Below, one piece after another: positions 36,801-47,526 of a DNA stretch of 64,000 nucleotides (the first letter of the stretch is position 1; every line of letters starts with the position of its first letter). Both the position numbers and the translations under genes were made by a program. Under the pieces are notes generated by a model. The model saw nothing but the letters and a program-made list of their open reading frames with translations, searched no databases and was not told the origin of the DNA. This DNA is from Mytilus trossulus (Eukaryota; Mollusca; Bivalvia; Mytilida; Mytilidae), in the NCBI RefSeq assembly GCF_036588685.1, contig NC_086374.1, positions 22,436,886 to 22,500,885 of the forward strand. The letters run 5' to 3'.

Positions 36801-38632
36801 TTAATGTGGTTTCAAAGACATCGTAGAAGAAACCTCACATTTATATCCCATTATTATAATGTATTTAATGCACCTGTGAAATTACTTCAACATTCCAATC
36901 AATAATACAATACCATTGGCTAAATCTATGTTTACCTTAATGTATGTAGCAAGAGAAACCAAAATACAGGACACAATCGGCAAAGGAGTACGGTAAGGGC
37001 CGATTTTGGCCTCAAATTTCAGGTTCATCTAACAAAAGATTTTGGACAATTTTAAACTTTTTAAAGTGTCTATTTCAATATTGATTCAACGAGTTTACTT
37101 GGAAGATTTTAACTGATTTGTACATTAAAATTGCTCGATTCAAGCTTAAGTATTAAAAATCTTATCAAATATGCAAAAAAAATGTTACTTGTTAGATGTT
37201 TTTTTTTTGTAAAAAAATGAAAGTATCCTCAACCTTTATGTTATGTATCATCATCAAATGCAACTTACATTTCAATATTATGAATAAACACGCATGCGGC
37301 CACATTCATTTAAAACGGAAACAGTCTAATTTAACAAAAATGCCTAAATTCGGATGATTTCAGTAATTTAGCACGACTAAATAATGCTAGTACAAGATAT
37401 TTTCATTGTATTGTCAATAACAGTCCATATTTATGTAGCAGAAGCATTCTACTTTCCATTATATAGCGGAAAGATTACTTTTTCACAATTTTGTAAAACT
37501 GCTATATTTTTTGGGCCAAAAAGCGTTTTTTCTTAATCTACTCCTTTACAATATTTCGTGTTCAAGATTCAAATTAGTACAAGAAAACAAAATTGACATC
37601 CTTTCTTAAATTAGCAGAATATTCAATGCTATGCTTGTACACTAAACTTGCAAACTTTTATTCATATGTAATTCATTGTATAGGCTTTATATAGAATGCA
37701 TGCATCACAGTATGTGATTTATATTTTTTTAACATGTGCATATATACATATATATAAATATGCCATTTTTCAATAATTACCGAAAATCTTATTTAAAGGC
37801 ATTAATTTGGTGCCAGTCTTGAAATCAAGAAACTTGTATTGCAATCTTAAGGACTAGGTCGGTTATTGTGATTTGGGAAAAAAGATATTTTTCAAGAGTA
37901 CAATAGTGCCAATATTTAGAATTATTTTTTGTTGATTTACTTGTATGCATATTAATAATTTTAGTTGCTTTAGTTACCATATATAGCTCAATTTATAAGA
38001 TAGTTGAGGCTATTGAAGATTTAAATAACCAAAAGGGGAATTCTGTGTTGCATATATCACTAATTGTCAATTATCACTAACTAAACAGTATCTTTTTTAT
38101 AGTATGTACATTTATTACTGAAAGATTTCACTGATTGAAGACAAATCTTTGCCATAACTACTGTAATAACTAGCCAGCCAACACAAAGGTTGCAAGTAGG
38201 AATCCTGCTTGTTCTGGTGGACTGGACTTCAATTGGAATCTGTATTGACTAGGATTGTCAGTTTTTCCTATCGAAGGTCGGTCGTTTTCTATGGATTCCT
38301 CCACCAATAAAAACAGGCCAACTGAAAAAGCCTAAATGTTGTGCTTAAAAGTGGCGTTAAAACACCAAAAATCAAATATAACTACATGTGTTCCTAAATA
38401 AATGCATCCATGGTGACAGAATCGTTTTTATGCTTTCAGGTCTTTCCCAGGTAGACCTTCTGACCAAGACAACGTAGAGAAGGTTGAAGAACTGGCACAA
38501 GAAATAGGAAACCCAAACTTATATTTAGATAATTATTATTTCACTGCTGGTTATGATGGTCCATATGCCATTCATAGACACAATGAAGTATGGCTTGAAT
38601 CAACCAGTGCTGGATCCAGGATGTTAGGTTAA
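33732..38632 (+). CDS. Secreted SOUL/HEBP-family haem-binding protein
   Basis: A complete gene with four coding exons (33732-33860, 34603-34735, 36522-36702, 38440-38632). All have GT-AG sites and phases that join into 211 residues plus a TAA stop. Residues 1-22 form a signal peptide (MLFHCVLSSLLVFVFTATVP, then AQQ). The SOUL domain covers the rest. Diagnostic parts are YELRKYDALKWVAT at about 45-58, NREMFMRLFYYISGNN in the middle, KIPMTAPVL at about 90-98 and a C-terminal block GYDGPYAIHRHNEVWLE. The length fits the family (about 190-220). Relatives bind haem or porphyrin, and secreted forms are common in invertebrates; the ligand here is not proven. It is closer to HEBP2 than HEBP1 in motif wording, but I do not assign an orthologue. 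Confidence 0.95.
34603..34735 (+). CDS. SOUL gene coding exon 2
   Basis: 133 bp, phase 0 to 1, residues 44-88. It encodes DYELRKYDALKWVATNVTTM and then EYTDDINREMFMRLFYYISG. The acceptor follows a good T-rich tract (TTTTTTTTAG). It starts the SOUL domain (YE.R.Y....W..T). Confidence 0.94.
35048..35096. mobile_element. Family-4 MITE fragment
   Basis: GGTGCGAACCCCCAGACCC, a C run and TCTGGATCCGCCACTGCTG form the terminal part of the CAGTGGCGGATCCAG family, inside SOUL intron 2. The 115-codon minus-strand frame over it is not a gene. Confidence 0.55.
36522..36702 (+). CDS. SOUL gene coding exon 3
   Basis: 181 bp, entry phase 1, exit phase 2, residues 88-148. It encodes AMKIPMTAPVLRTVIHGQGP and then TCEATFITHFMIPHNMQTNT and the rest. 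K.PMT.PV is the most conserved SOUL motif. The donor GTAAGA splits the final lysine codon. Confidence 0.96.
36703..38439. other. SOUL intron 3
   Basis: A 1.7-kb AT-rich intron. I see no exon, RNA gene or recognised transposon in it. The GT start and the acceptor TGCTTTCAG are clear. Confidence 0.6.
38440..38632 (+). CDS. SOUL gene coding exon 4 and stop
   Basis: 193 bp, residues 148-211 and TAA. It encodes SFPGRPSDQDNVEKVEELAQ then EIGNPNLYLDNYYFTAGYDG and PYAIHRHNEVWLESTSAGSR. The Y...GYD.P......NEVW ending is typical of HEBP2-like proteins. An AATAAA at 39543 is a possible distal poly(A) signal. Confidence 0.95.
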
Positions 38633-39169
38633 GGATGGCAGCTTAAATGCACCAACAAAATTGAACCTATTCTAAAGTTATTGATTGTATTGTCTTGGCA
38701 AAAATATTAGTTTAAAATTGAACAAATGTGTAGAAGAATCTGCGTAAAATGTGAAAGTTACTGCTTCAATTCATTCCCGAGTGTATTCAAGGTCATACCC
38801 ACTGAATGGCTGCAAAACTTGAAAAGATCTGAAATTCACAAATAACAACTTCAGCATATTAATATGTCTCAAAATTTATTTGACAATGAGCAAAACTACC
38901 TCATTTGCAATTAAAATTTAAAATTACTCAAGAGTTATTTGTATATTATTGCACAAGCATGGGAATATTAACAAGTGTAAGGTTTCTCGAAAAAAAAAAA
39001 AACATCCAAAGATCTATAAAGGAAGCACTCATTTATTTAGTTAATCAACTTATGGTTTACTGCTTTTTGATAAAATTGACAAAAATATGCACTCATTCTG
39101 AATGTATGCGACTGCAATACTGTGGACGTCATTTGTTGCCGAGTTACATATTTTGTATGCGTTTCTCTT

Positions 39170-39330
39170 CTGTTTGAATTGATTTACATGTCATTTCGGG
39201 GCCCTTCTTAGCAGATTATGAGGTATGAGCTTTGAGAGTCTTATATTACCAATCAGATGTTGATAGACTAATATAAATACAGTTGATACACTTGGGAAGG
39301 TTTCCTTTGTACGAGACAACTCTCCACAGA
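39170..39330 (+). repeat. Short interspersed repeat, family M (partial)
   Basis: TTGAATTGATTTACATGTCA, TTTCGGGGCCCTTCTTAGCA and GAGACAACTCTCCACAGAAA are recognisable parts of the family. The middle is diverged. Confidence 0.5.
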
Positions 39331-39824
39331 AACAAGTCATCCTACACAGTTGTTTATAATTCATTGGCAAAATTATATTAATTTTTGCAAGTTTCAAAGA
39401 TAGTGTTTTTTCACCTAGCTTAAATTCAACATCAATATTATTTTCCTGACCGTTCAGGTGTACTGAACTGGAACTTTTGCAAGATGACTATATGTGTTGC
39501 TGTATACCTATTGTTTGATTTGATTCAAACATTGAACCCAAAAATAAAGCAGGACACTGCACAACCAGTAGATAAAAGAGTACTTCACTAGTTCAGTTAG
39601 TATAGAGCAATTATACTAGTTCTTTTTGTAAGGAAGGAAGCCATGCTGAAATTTGTTTTTGGATTTGCAGATGAAAGAAATGCCAAGCATGCTGTGCATA
39701 CACCGCTAGTAATTCAAAAAGTATACAAGAGTTTCTTTAATCAACAGTATAAATGAAAATTCAAACACATATTAAACAGCCAAATCAAGATAATAGTGCA
39801 TAACAATTAGTGATGGCATCTTTT

Positions 39825-39880
39825 CCAAGCTCCTGGGTGTTGATCCCAGACTCAATATTATTGAGCGTCCAACAAGCTTG
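39825..39880 (-). ncRNA. Conserved structured element H, copy 1
   Basis: On the minus strand an outer stem (CAAGCT with AGCTTG) encloses two hairpins: CTCAATAATATTGAG, and CTGGG-ATCAACA-CCCAG. The same arrangement is kept in the copy at 48998 although the first loop differs in length. It has no C or D box, so it is not a C/D snoRNA. It sits at the 3' end of each snoRNA unit and may be a terminal exon, an H/ACA-type RNA or a processing signal. Confidence 0.5.
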
Positions 39881-40172
39881 ATAATTAATCCATTAACTGC
39901 ATGAAACCTACTGAATTTAAGCTTACTTTAAATTTAACCTCTTTTTTTTTGCCTTTGCTTCAAGGATTTTTACTTCTGAGGAGTCGTATGAAGACGAAAT
40001 ATGTGTCCTGGCATGTTAAAGTATAAGCCTGGTACCTTCAATAACTTGAACTTGAGTTAGTTAAATATATACTAGACCTATGATTTTTTAAAATATAAAA
40101 GAAAGTTTTAAACAAATATCAAATTTCACACCTACAATGCATTTCTTTTCAAGAAATAAAAATACTGTTTTC

Positions 40173-40243
40173 CTTTGTCAGCTATCCGCAGCTATCTCTT
40201 CATCAACTTCAGTGAGAGAGTTCAAGCTGATCATCATTCAAAG
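40173..40243 (-). ncRNA. SNORD81: C/D snoRNA W1, SNORD81-like
   Basis: 71 nt. Terminal stem CTTTG/CAAAG, C box ATGATGA, D' box CTGA, C' box TTGATGA, D box CTGA. The guide before D' is TTGAACTCTCTCA. It is complementary to the 28S segment GAGAGAGTTCAA and positions an A that corresponds to human A391, the SNORD81 target (SNORD26 targets A389, two bases away). All four boxes are intact. The second guide before D is unassigned. Confidence 0.85.
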
Positions 40244-40569
40244 GTTTCCAATATAAGACTGAATTATCAATGTGACAACTAAAACCCATGACCAAATGAA
40301 GTAGAATCAAAACTACAAGTCACTATAAATATGCTTGGTATAAAAAGTCAATTATACATGTACTTGCTATAATATTTCCAAGTCTTTGTTGTCCTTTCAT
40401 TTCAGTTGGCCATACCCATTATTAAAAAAAATTGCAAGACATTTATGAAGAAGCATTCTCAATTCTATCTGCAATAAATCACGCCAGAATAAACATCAAA
40501 ACTAACCATTATTTTCCTACCAACTATATATATATATGGGCAAAAGACACGCTTAAACACATTCTATTT

Positions 40570-40922
40570 GTATCAATTTTACTCAGACATCCAAGGAAGG
40601 TCAATATCCATCTTCGAGTTCAAAAACTCTCTGGTGGAAACCGCGAGGCCACACTTAAAAATATTTTGGTTTGCCCAAACCCTACCCAAAGGTTGAGACA
40701 GTGGGTAGGTAGGTAGGCATTTTCTTTTTTTTTTTTTCAAAAAAAGAAATTGAAGTATCAGATGTTAGTAAGTCTTCATGCCTATTTGATTAAAAAAAAA
40801 CTTCTTCAAATCAGGACAATAAAAGAATTTGAGTAGGCAGCTTTTTTCTGGGTAGATAGCGTTTGGGCAAACAAACCTATTTTTTATTTTGGCCCGAATG
40901 AATGGAAAATTGATCTCAAAAT
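40570..40922 (-). pseudogene. SNORD14: U14 pseudogene split by a MITE
   Basis: 40570-40646 match the D-box half of the U14 copies at 41424 and 50503, including domain B (CTTGGATGTCTGAGT). A 248-bp insertion (40647-40894) then interrupts the 18S-pairing GGTTTCCACCAGAGAG region. Beyond it only ATTCATTCG-type sequence remains, and the C box is deleted. It cannot form a C/D snoRNP. Confidence 0.9.
40647..40894. mobile_element. MITE inside U14 copy
   Basis: 248 bp with inverted ends GGCC....TTAAAAATATTTTGGTTTG / CAAACCTATTTTTTATTTTGGCC and inner GCCCAAAC / GTTTGGGC. CGA occurs at both junctions (40644-40646 and 40895-40897), a 3-bp target duplication. The GGCC ends and 3-bp duplication suggest a PIF/Harbinger-type MITE. 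A relative with similar ends is at 49151. Confidence 0.75.
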
Positions 40923-41423
40923 TTAGTCTTACCATCCTTGTACCCTGTTTTCATGTCTATTAATAAAATGGACGTTTAACTTGCAAATTTATTCATTCTA
41001 AAAGTACTATCAAAGGATTCCATTCACAAACTCTTTTTGGACAAGAAAATCTAGATATCAAAATTTAATAAACCTGTATGTATTATAGTTTACCAACCCT
41101 GCTTGCTTCTTGATTTTAGTTTTGGTTAAAATGCAATGAAAATTTTACATTGCCATTACATGGAAGGATTATTCAGGAAGTTGATGGGCAACAAATCACT
41201 GACAGCTCTAATTAGTTGCCTTTGGAAACTAGCACAGCAAATCTCAAACATTTGTTTCTTTATAAAAAATATCATAATTAGAAGATAATTATGTTGGTAA
41301 TTTAATTTAAGCGTTAACGAAAACATTCAAAATATTGGCAATCTTGACAGCCAATCTCATTAAATGCTGCAATAAGGTATCATCATTTTAAGACATTGTT
41401 GATGGACTTTTTTTTTTTTATTT

Positions 41424-41538
41424 GTATCAATTTTACTCAGACATCCAAGGAAGGTCAAAAGCCATCTTCGAGTTCAAGAACTCTCTGGTGGAAACCGCGA
41501 ATGAATGGAAAATTCTTCATCATCGCAAAATTGATATC
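41424..41538 (-). ncRNA. SNORD14: C/D snoRNA U14, copy 2
   Basis: 115 nt. A 10-bp terminal stem TATCAATTTT/AAAATTGATA encloses C box CGATGATGAAG and D box CTGA. Domain A, ATTCGCGGTTTCCACCAGAG, and domain B, CCTTGGATGTCTGAG, match vertebrate and yeast U14. Both pair with 18S rRNA: domain A is needed for 18S processing and domain B guides 2'-O-methylation. U14 usually sits in protein-gene introns such as HSC70 in vertebrates, so this host is unusual. Confidence 0.95.
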
Positions 41539-42206
41539 AAAATGTTAAGTTCCGTTAGGTTGACTTGTCAGATCATCAAGTTGTATTCTTGTCCCAAAAC
41601 CAATTTATAAATTAACAAAACAATATCTTGAAAAGGTTCATCCGGATGTAAATTGGAGGTAGCAAATTATCTCCCTTATTTTAAAGGAAAGAAAATAGAA
41701 ACCACATTTGAAAAATATGTAAAGAAGCTATCATTTAAAACCTGAAGTAGCAAGTTATCTTAATTTCAGCCACAAGAAACAAGATATTCAAGTCGTTGCA
41801 ATAAGAAAACTATTTTTACACAAGTGATTGTTCAACAGTTTCAATTGTTTTAGGTGAAGTATGGTTTACCTGTTATAAATGATACGAGAATCGGGCGTCA
41901 TCTTTCAATTGTGTTCACAATGAAGAATTGAAATAAGGTCAAAACCAAAAGAGAAAAGAACACCTTCCCATCAATCACCCTTTGGTTCAAATTGAAAAAA
42001 TAAATTGCATCAGTAAAAGAAATTAATTTATTGAAGCTCAAACAGGAATATTTGTCATAAAAATATTTATTCCAAATTAACCAAGGCTTTTTCCTTCTCC
42101 CAAGAAAGTTTTAATTACACATGCAATAAATAGGTCAATTAATTTACTTGTATAGTTGCAAGGATTTAAGATAGTACTTAGCATAAACACATCAAATGAT
42201 AAATTG

Positions 42207-42290
42207 TATAGATCAGATAAAATATATGGGCTTGGATTATAATCACTTTAGTTCATTTGGCAGAATGATAATCATCATTAGTTCTCTATA
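42207..42290 (-). ncRNA. SNORD47: C/D snoRNA T1, SNORD47-like
   Basis: 84 nt. Stem TATAGA/TCTATA, C box AATGATGATT, D box CTGA. The guide ATTCTGCCAA lies before a degenerate D' (ATGA). It pairs with 28S TTGGCAGAAT and targets the C equivalent to human C3866. The second complement, CCAAGCCCATA, has one change from the other copies (CCCGTA), which weakens pairing to ACGGGCTTGG. Confidence 0.8.
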
Positions 42291-43081
42291 TTGTAATGGT
42301 TGTCAGTTCCCGATACTCATTTCACAAAAAATCTTCAAGAAACACTTACAATCAAAAGGTCTCGAAGACTTTCAGTGGAAAAAGCACCTGTCTTTACGTT
42401 ATGCAGTTGCAAGAGTTCCAAGATTTAAAATGAAAAAGGACCAAAGAAGTTGTATTACTATCTTCTACATACACATCCAAAATCTTCACTCCATCTTCCT
42501 TCCTCCTAAAAAGTCCCAAAGATCTTCTATAGAAAAGACAAAACAATTGAACTACCTCTACAAGAAATGAATTTTATCAGGTACATGTATTATTAAATAG
42601 AACTACGTTTGTCATATATAAAGATTCTACCACTGCATCGAGTGCGATACGATATTTATCCACTCAAAACAGTTAAATTTTCAAATTTAAAACGCAAGGC
42701 TCGCAGAGAGTTTTAAATATTTCATAGTTAACTGTAAAGAGCGGATAAATATCTTATTACACGAGATTTGGTGGTGGAATTGGTTTCTCATGATTTTCTA
42801 ACAATATGCAGGCGAAATTTTTCCTTCTTTTCGAATAATCTGCAAAAAGATGTGTTCTTTCTATGCGACGACATCAGACATGGTGACCTTTTTTCATGTT
42901 GTCACAATAGGAAATACAGAGGAAAGCAAGAAAATTCGACATTATAATCATATTTTTAACCAATCAAGAACTGACATGACTGATATCAGACGAACCACAC
43001 GTTGGTTAAAAAATTTTAGGAAATGGATAACTTGACGAATTAGAGGAACATTTATTTTGTATGGAAATTTATGTATACAAT

Positions 43082-43158
43082 CAGAGAATAGAAGATACGG
43101 GCTTGGGTTATAATCAAGGTATTCATTTGGCAGAATGTTAATCATCATTTATTCTCTG
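43082..43158 (-). pseudogene. SNORD47-like copy T2 without D box
   Basis: Stem CAGAGAATA/TATTCTCTG, C box and the guide ATTCTGCCAA are intact. Compared with the copy at 52392 about 6 bp are missing between the CCCGTATCTTCTA stretch and the stem. These contain the D-box CTGA, and only a CTGA overlapping the stem remains. It is probably unable to bind snoRNP proteins. Confidence 0.7.
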
Positions 43159-43500
43159 TAGAATATACGTACAGTATAAAGATATATAAAAAAAAAATAA
43201 AAAGATCTTGTGTGGCTTTTGGAGTAAGAAGAATATAAAAATGAAACTACTGAATTCTACCAACTTGTCTTAAAACTCGACTTGCCATAACTAATCGTCT
43301 ATTATATATACCAAGGATCATGCTCTACCATCTTTTCTGTTTTGTCAACTCTTCTCTTTTTAAAAATATGCAAACAGTTATTTTGATAAATCCATCTAGT
43401 TCTTAAATAACAGTTCCCTTTTAATGCTTATTCACCAGAATTTTCTTAATAACCATCAATACTTGTACCATACAAGCTAACAAGCTGGTGAGTCAAAACA

Positions 43501-43576
43501 GAATATCAGATAAGTGAATCTACATGGATAATTAAGAGAGATTCCCATTTCACTTGAAGTTCATCATCATATATCC
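43501..43576 (-). ncRNA. SNORD79: C/D snoRNA S1, SNORD79-like
   Basis: 76 nt. C box ATGATGA, D box CTGA, short terminal stem GGATAT/ATATTC including one G-U pair. ATGGGAATCTCT precedes a degenerate D' (CTTA) and pairs with 28S GAGATTCCCA. The fifth pair falls on the A equivalent to human A3809, the SNORD79 site. The guide before D is unassigned. Confidence 0.75.
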
Positions 43577-43907
43577 CAATTCAATTCTTATTGCACGACA
43601 TTTTTGAAATTCAATAGTGTTTTAATACAATGGTTTTTTTACACAACTATCCAAGTTTTGGAGTTAAAAGCTGAATTGACAAACATTGAAAAATTTACAT
43701 ACAGAACCATTTTTTCTGTGTGTAAAAATTCACTTCTGACACCATGAAACATGTTTAAAATGAATTTACTTTCTGGTTGTCACAAGGAGGAAATTAGACA
43801 CAATATAGCACTAAAATCTTTTCCAAGAGAAACTGAAAACTGCACACAAGTTAAACATCTTTGAATAAAAAAAAGATCTGTCAGACCTGTACACCATTAT
43901 TATTAGC

Positions 43908-44046
43908 AGTAATCAGATTAAGTCAGAATCATATCCCTTTGGCGATTGACCCAGATCCTTATCTGACCGCAACAGAACGTTGTGACCAGCAAGTCACTGA
44001 GAATTTCCTCAGGGTCAAATGACACGCATGATTTCATCATTTTACT
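43908..44046 (-). ncRNA. Long C/D-type snoRNA L, copy 1
   Basis: 139 nt. Terminal stem AGTAA/TTACT, C box AATGATGA, D box CTGA. It carries TCATGCGTGTCA, complementary with one G-U pair to 28S TGACGCGCATGA, and an internal stem near ACTTGCTGGTCACAACG. Nearly all 139 bases are kept in the copy at 53305, far above the flanking introns. It is longer than a standard guide, as are U15, U22 or U13, but I cannot name it. Confidence 0.75.
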
Positions 44047-44241
44047 ATTTCTAAACGAAGGAGTCAAACATTTCTAATTCCATATATGCACCCAAATCAG
44101 TATACTTATACACAACAAATTCAGTTACAGATGTTGGACTTGCTAGAGTTAATATTATGTCAAATCCCCTTAAAACAAATTTGAATCAAATAGCAAATGT
44201 AGTAAAAATCACACGTCTTTTAATGTTTTAAATAAAAACTT

Positions 44242-44315
44242 TGCTGTATCAGTTAGGGGCGAAAATTTGTCTTTCACTGAAAGTCAGTTGAACTATGAAA
44301 TCATCATTTACAGCA
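44242..44315 (-). ncRNA. SNORD80: C/D snoRNA Z1, SNORD80-like
   Basis: 74 nt. Stem TGCTGTA/TACAGCA, C box AATGATGATT, D' CTGA, C' AGTGAAAGA, D CTGA. The guides TTTCATAGTTCAA (before D') and TTTTCGCCCCTAA (before D) resemble the two guides of human U80. The second pairs with 28S GGGGCGAAA. Box positions and both guides fit the family. Confidence 0.87.
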
Positions 44316-44728
44316 GAGAATGGTTTTATTTTACTGTGATCTGATGTCTCATGTCTCAGAAATTAATATCAATGGAATTTACTTTATCTCCAATTTACAT
44401 TGTTATTGAAAGGAAAAGGAAAATCCCTTTTAGTTATCAACCCTTCTGACATCATTCCTGTTTAAGCAAGAAACTAGATAATCCATACACAAAATTTGAA
44501 AAGTCTCTGGAAAATTCAAATGCCAACATTTAACAATATTTAGACAGCAAAATGAAAATTTGGAAGTGGTTAAAGCACACCATTAGACTTCACATTTTTA
44601 ATTGATTAATTACTTTTTTTGGTACCCTTCTGAATTAACATGTTTTTCACATAAACCTACAGTTAGAACCCCAAGATGGCAACCAACAAACCAATTGACT
44701 ATTTCTACAAATAAACCTCACATTGATA

Positions 44729-44801
44729 ATAGCCGTCTCAGACGGGGGCATTTGCTATCGATCACAGAACATCAGCTCCTGCATTCATCACTAACAGCTA
44801 T
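44729..44801 (-). ncRNA. SNORD98: C/D snoRNA N1, SNORD98-like
   Basis: 73 nt. An 8-bp stem ATAGCTGT/ACGGCTAT, C box GTGATGAA, D' CTGA, C' TGTGATC, D box CTGA. The guide GCAAATGCCCCCGT before D pairs with the 18S segment ACGGGGGCATT. The fifth pair falls on the G equivalent to human 18S G867, the SNORD98 site. Confidence 0.82.
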
Positions 44802-44914
44802 TTTCACTAGTTCTATATATCAGGGCTAGATTATAGAGGCATCTTTCACTATTGATACTGACCTTGTTCATCAATTCAAGACTGTCCCAATTTGAAACTT
44901 TTTTGAGTTTGTAA

Positions 44915-44992
44915 AGCACTTGCTATCAATCAAAGATATCAGCCTCTGAATTCATCATCAACAATGAATTGAGATAAAAGTCAAGTGTAAGA
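44915..44992 (-). pseudogene. Decayed SNORD98-like copy N4
   Basis: ACAATGAATTC-type start, C box region TTGATGATGAATTC and GAGGCTGATATC resemble the copy at 55941. The 18S guide and the D box (CCCCCGTCTGAGAC) are replaced by unrelated bases, so it looks like a dead copy. Confidence 0.6.
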
Positions 44993-45511
44993 AAACAAGA
45001 AGCTAAATCCTAAATCTCAAGCCTGTAATTTTTGCTTAATATTGTATTAATCATGCATACAGACTGCATACTGGGCACAAAAACTTGTCAAAAATTAATA
45101 CAATTTTGTTCTGCAATTTTAGTGTATTAAATTTTTCAGTCAACATCTTTTAACAGTGATCAATAGTGAAATGAGATATTAAAAATTCCATGATCTTTGA
45201 ACTATTCAAATACAAAAAATTTAGTCCAACTCAATCCATACATATTACAAGTATGTAAATGACCAGTATTTCTTTGTTGGGACAGACCAAGTTCCTTTTA
45301 CTTCAACAATAATCAATTAAGGACGCAAGTCAATTTAACCAAGATTAAGATTAAGTCTTGATCTAAGACAAATCGGTTGTTTAAGAATTTCCACCTCCAC
45401 AACAAATCTTTCCTACTGCATCAATCTTGTTTTAAAACATTTATGAACAAACTTATCTAGTGACCTTTTGAACTGTTGAATGAAAAAGGACCTCCTTAGT
45501 ATAAAAATAAT

Positions 45512-45777
45512 AAAATGCTTTGCTGAGCGCAGCCTGATACTACTGCAGAAGTTGAACCCTGAACAGATTGGGGCAAATTTGGACACAATATTCAAGCTTG
45601 CATGTTTTAGGCCCCTTATTCCAAAATGGTCTATAGACCATTATCCCCAACCTTCTTATTAAATTTCATAGAGATCCCTTCAGTTAAACTCTAGTTATTG
45701 TCTGGACACCAAACGTATCTTGGGACGACACAGACATACCATTATACATCCTAAAATTATTTTTGCGGTTGTATAAA
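45512..45777 (+). mobile_element. Family-2 fragment, strongly decayed
   Basis: It keeps GTTGAACCCTGAACAG, GGGGCAAATTTGGACACAAT and the end GCGGTTGTATAAAA. It is only 266 bp long, so most of the body is deleted. Confidence 0.6.
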
Positions 45778-45869
45778 AGAGTAAACTTTATTCTTCAGAA
45801 TAGACTTCAGTTATAAATAAAATCAAGGTTCATTTGGCCATGTAGTGCAGACTTGACATGAAATTCACA

Positions 45870-45944
45870 CTGCAGTCAGAATTCAGATTGTAATCATTTA
45901 TGATCATATGTCCCTATCTGAATTTGAAATCATCATTCCAGCAG
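45870..45944 (-). ncRNA. SNORD74: C/D snoRNA Y1, SNORD74-like
   Basis: 75 nt. Stem CTGC/GCAG, C box AATGATGATT, D box CTGA. The guide CAGATAGGGACAT before a degenerate D' (ATGA) pairs with 28S TGTCCCTATCT. The fifth pair is the C equivalent to human C3820, the SNORD74 target. Confidence 0.8.
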
Positions 45945-46231
45945 GAGTATAGTGTAAAGAAAGCAGCATTTAAGAAAAACATTACAACACAAGCTATTCT
46001 ATTGCATGTATCCATTCACATTGGATGCATTAGAAACTTTGTAGAATTTAGTACATACCATGTTCAGTGAATCCACTCCAGTTTTAACGGGAATAGTATC
46101 CTCTTGTATGGTTTTGACAATTTTTCTGTGAAAAAAAGAATTCCATAAGCAAGATTTGGAAGTACAATGCAGAATTGTAAATGCATTATAGAACACAAAA
46201 ATTAACCCAGAAAGGGTATGAAGTTTATTTG

Positions 46232-46299
46232 GACATTCAGAACAAGCAGTAGAATCATCAATTTCATAGCCCAATGCTCGAAAGTTTCATCCTCATGTC
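46232..46299 (-). ncRNA. SNORD88: C/D snoRNA X1, SNORD88-like
   Basis: 68 nt. Stem GACAT/ATGTC, C box AGGATGAAA (weaker than in X2), D box CTGA. GAGCATTGGGC precedes TATGA and pairs, with one G-U, with 28S GCCCAGTGCTC. That places the site near human C3680, the SNORD88 target. Confidence 0.7.
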
Positions 46300-46504
46300 A
46301 TCAACTGTTTAAACTCGACAAATATCAATAGAACTAGAACAAACCCGTGATCTCACGGGTCTGTGACTGAATAAAAGTATATAACTATGTGCAAGTCTTA
46401 TTTTAAAATTAGTATTGTCATCAAAGTCATGCAGATTATAAGATACTCAGTTTTCTCTGCTTTCAAATCTTTCTGTTTGAACCCGTTGAACTGGAACTTA
46501 TCAA

Positions 46505-47066
46505 TTATTGGTAATATTTTTTATTGGAAAACAATAGGTCCTGGAATGGAGCCAACAGCATTGTCCTATATTAGTTATAAATAAAGTTGAATTCTTTGAT
46601 TCGCTGTTTTACGTCATGCCCACTAACAAATTGAAAACTGTACCTTTACGCCTTATTTTTAGTCCAGATTTTTAGTATTCGTATTGTTATCTTAGAAAGT
46701 CTTGCTGATTAAAATACTACAATAGGTAACAATTTGACAATTTAGTAGTGTCAACCCTGTGATTATGACCCGTGTATATAGCATATGTATCCTGGATACA
46801 CCGTTTGGTGGTGCGCCTGTCAGATGCGGAACGTAGATAAGGTAATAGGTAACAGGTGAATATACTATTGGTATCGTAATCGACCCGGAACTTCTTAATT
46901 ATTGGCAATATTAATTACGTGGAAAACAAAAGGGCCTGGAGTGGTGTAATTTTTAATCTACACCTTTGTACTATATAAGTTATATATAAAGTTGAATTCT
47001 GTGATCGTCGTTTTTAGGTGATGACGGCTGACAAATTGGAACTCGTAATTTTAGTATTATAGATAT
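46505..47066. repeat. Diverged direct repeat pair
   Basis: A block with GGAAAACAATAGGTCCTGGA, ATAAAGTTGAATTCT and AACAAATTGAAAACT (46505-46680) recurs diverged at 46903-47066. It is unassigned. Confidence 0.5.
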
Positions 47067-47072
47067 TTACCA

Positions 47073-47180
47073 TAGGTGGATCCCAGGGGCCTGTTGTGTG
47101 GAAAATTTGGTTGATTATATACGGAATCACTGAAGCATGACTGGAGCAGCCCCTTATTAAAAGTTCAGGATTCGTTACTG
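47073..47180. mobile_element. Decayed family-4 MITE
   Basis: It contains AGGTGGATCCCAGGGG, GGAATCACTGAAGCATGACT and TTCAGGATTCGTTACTG, matching the copies at 31927 and 32213 with degraded ends. Confidence 0.55.
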
Positions 47181-47526
47181 TCTACATTGCATTTATTAAC
47201 CATGTTGAATAATTTCCCTTAATAGCTGCATAGCTCAGAATCTACGGAGACGATGTCTTCCCTAGCTAATGTGATAAATGTGAGAAAAACGTATTGCAGT
47301 ATTAATACTTGAATAATTTAAATTAATATTTTCAAGTACTGCATCAATGGTCTCAGTAGATTAAGACCACTGACCATTTCTAAATTTTACAACTGGGCAA
47401 CAGATTAACAAATGACCATCTAGTGACTATACAATGAAAAATTAGAATCTGAACATAATGAATTATATTTTTTGCAAGAATTTACAGATGTTAGCAAAGT
47501 TCTCCCTTGTGTTAGATCATAGTTGA

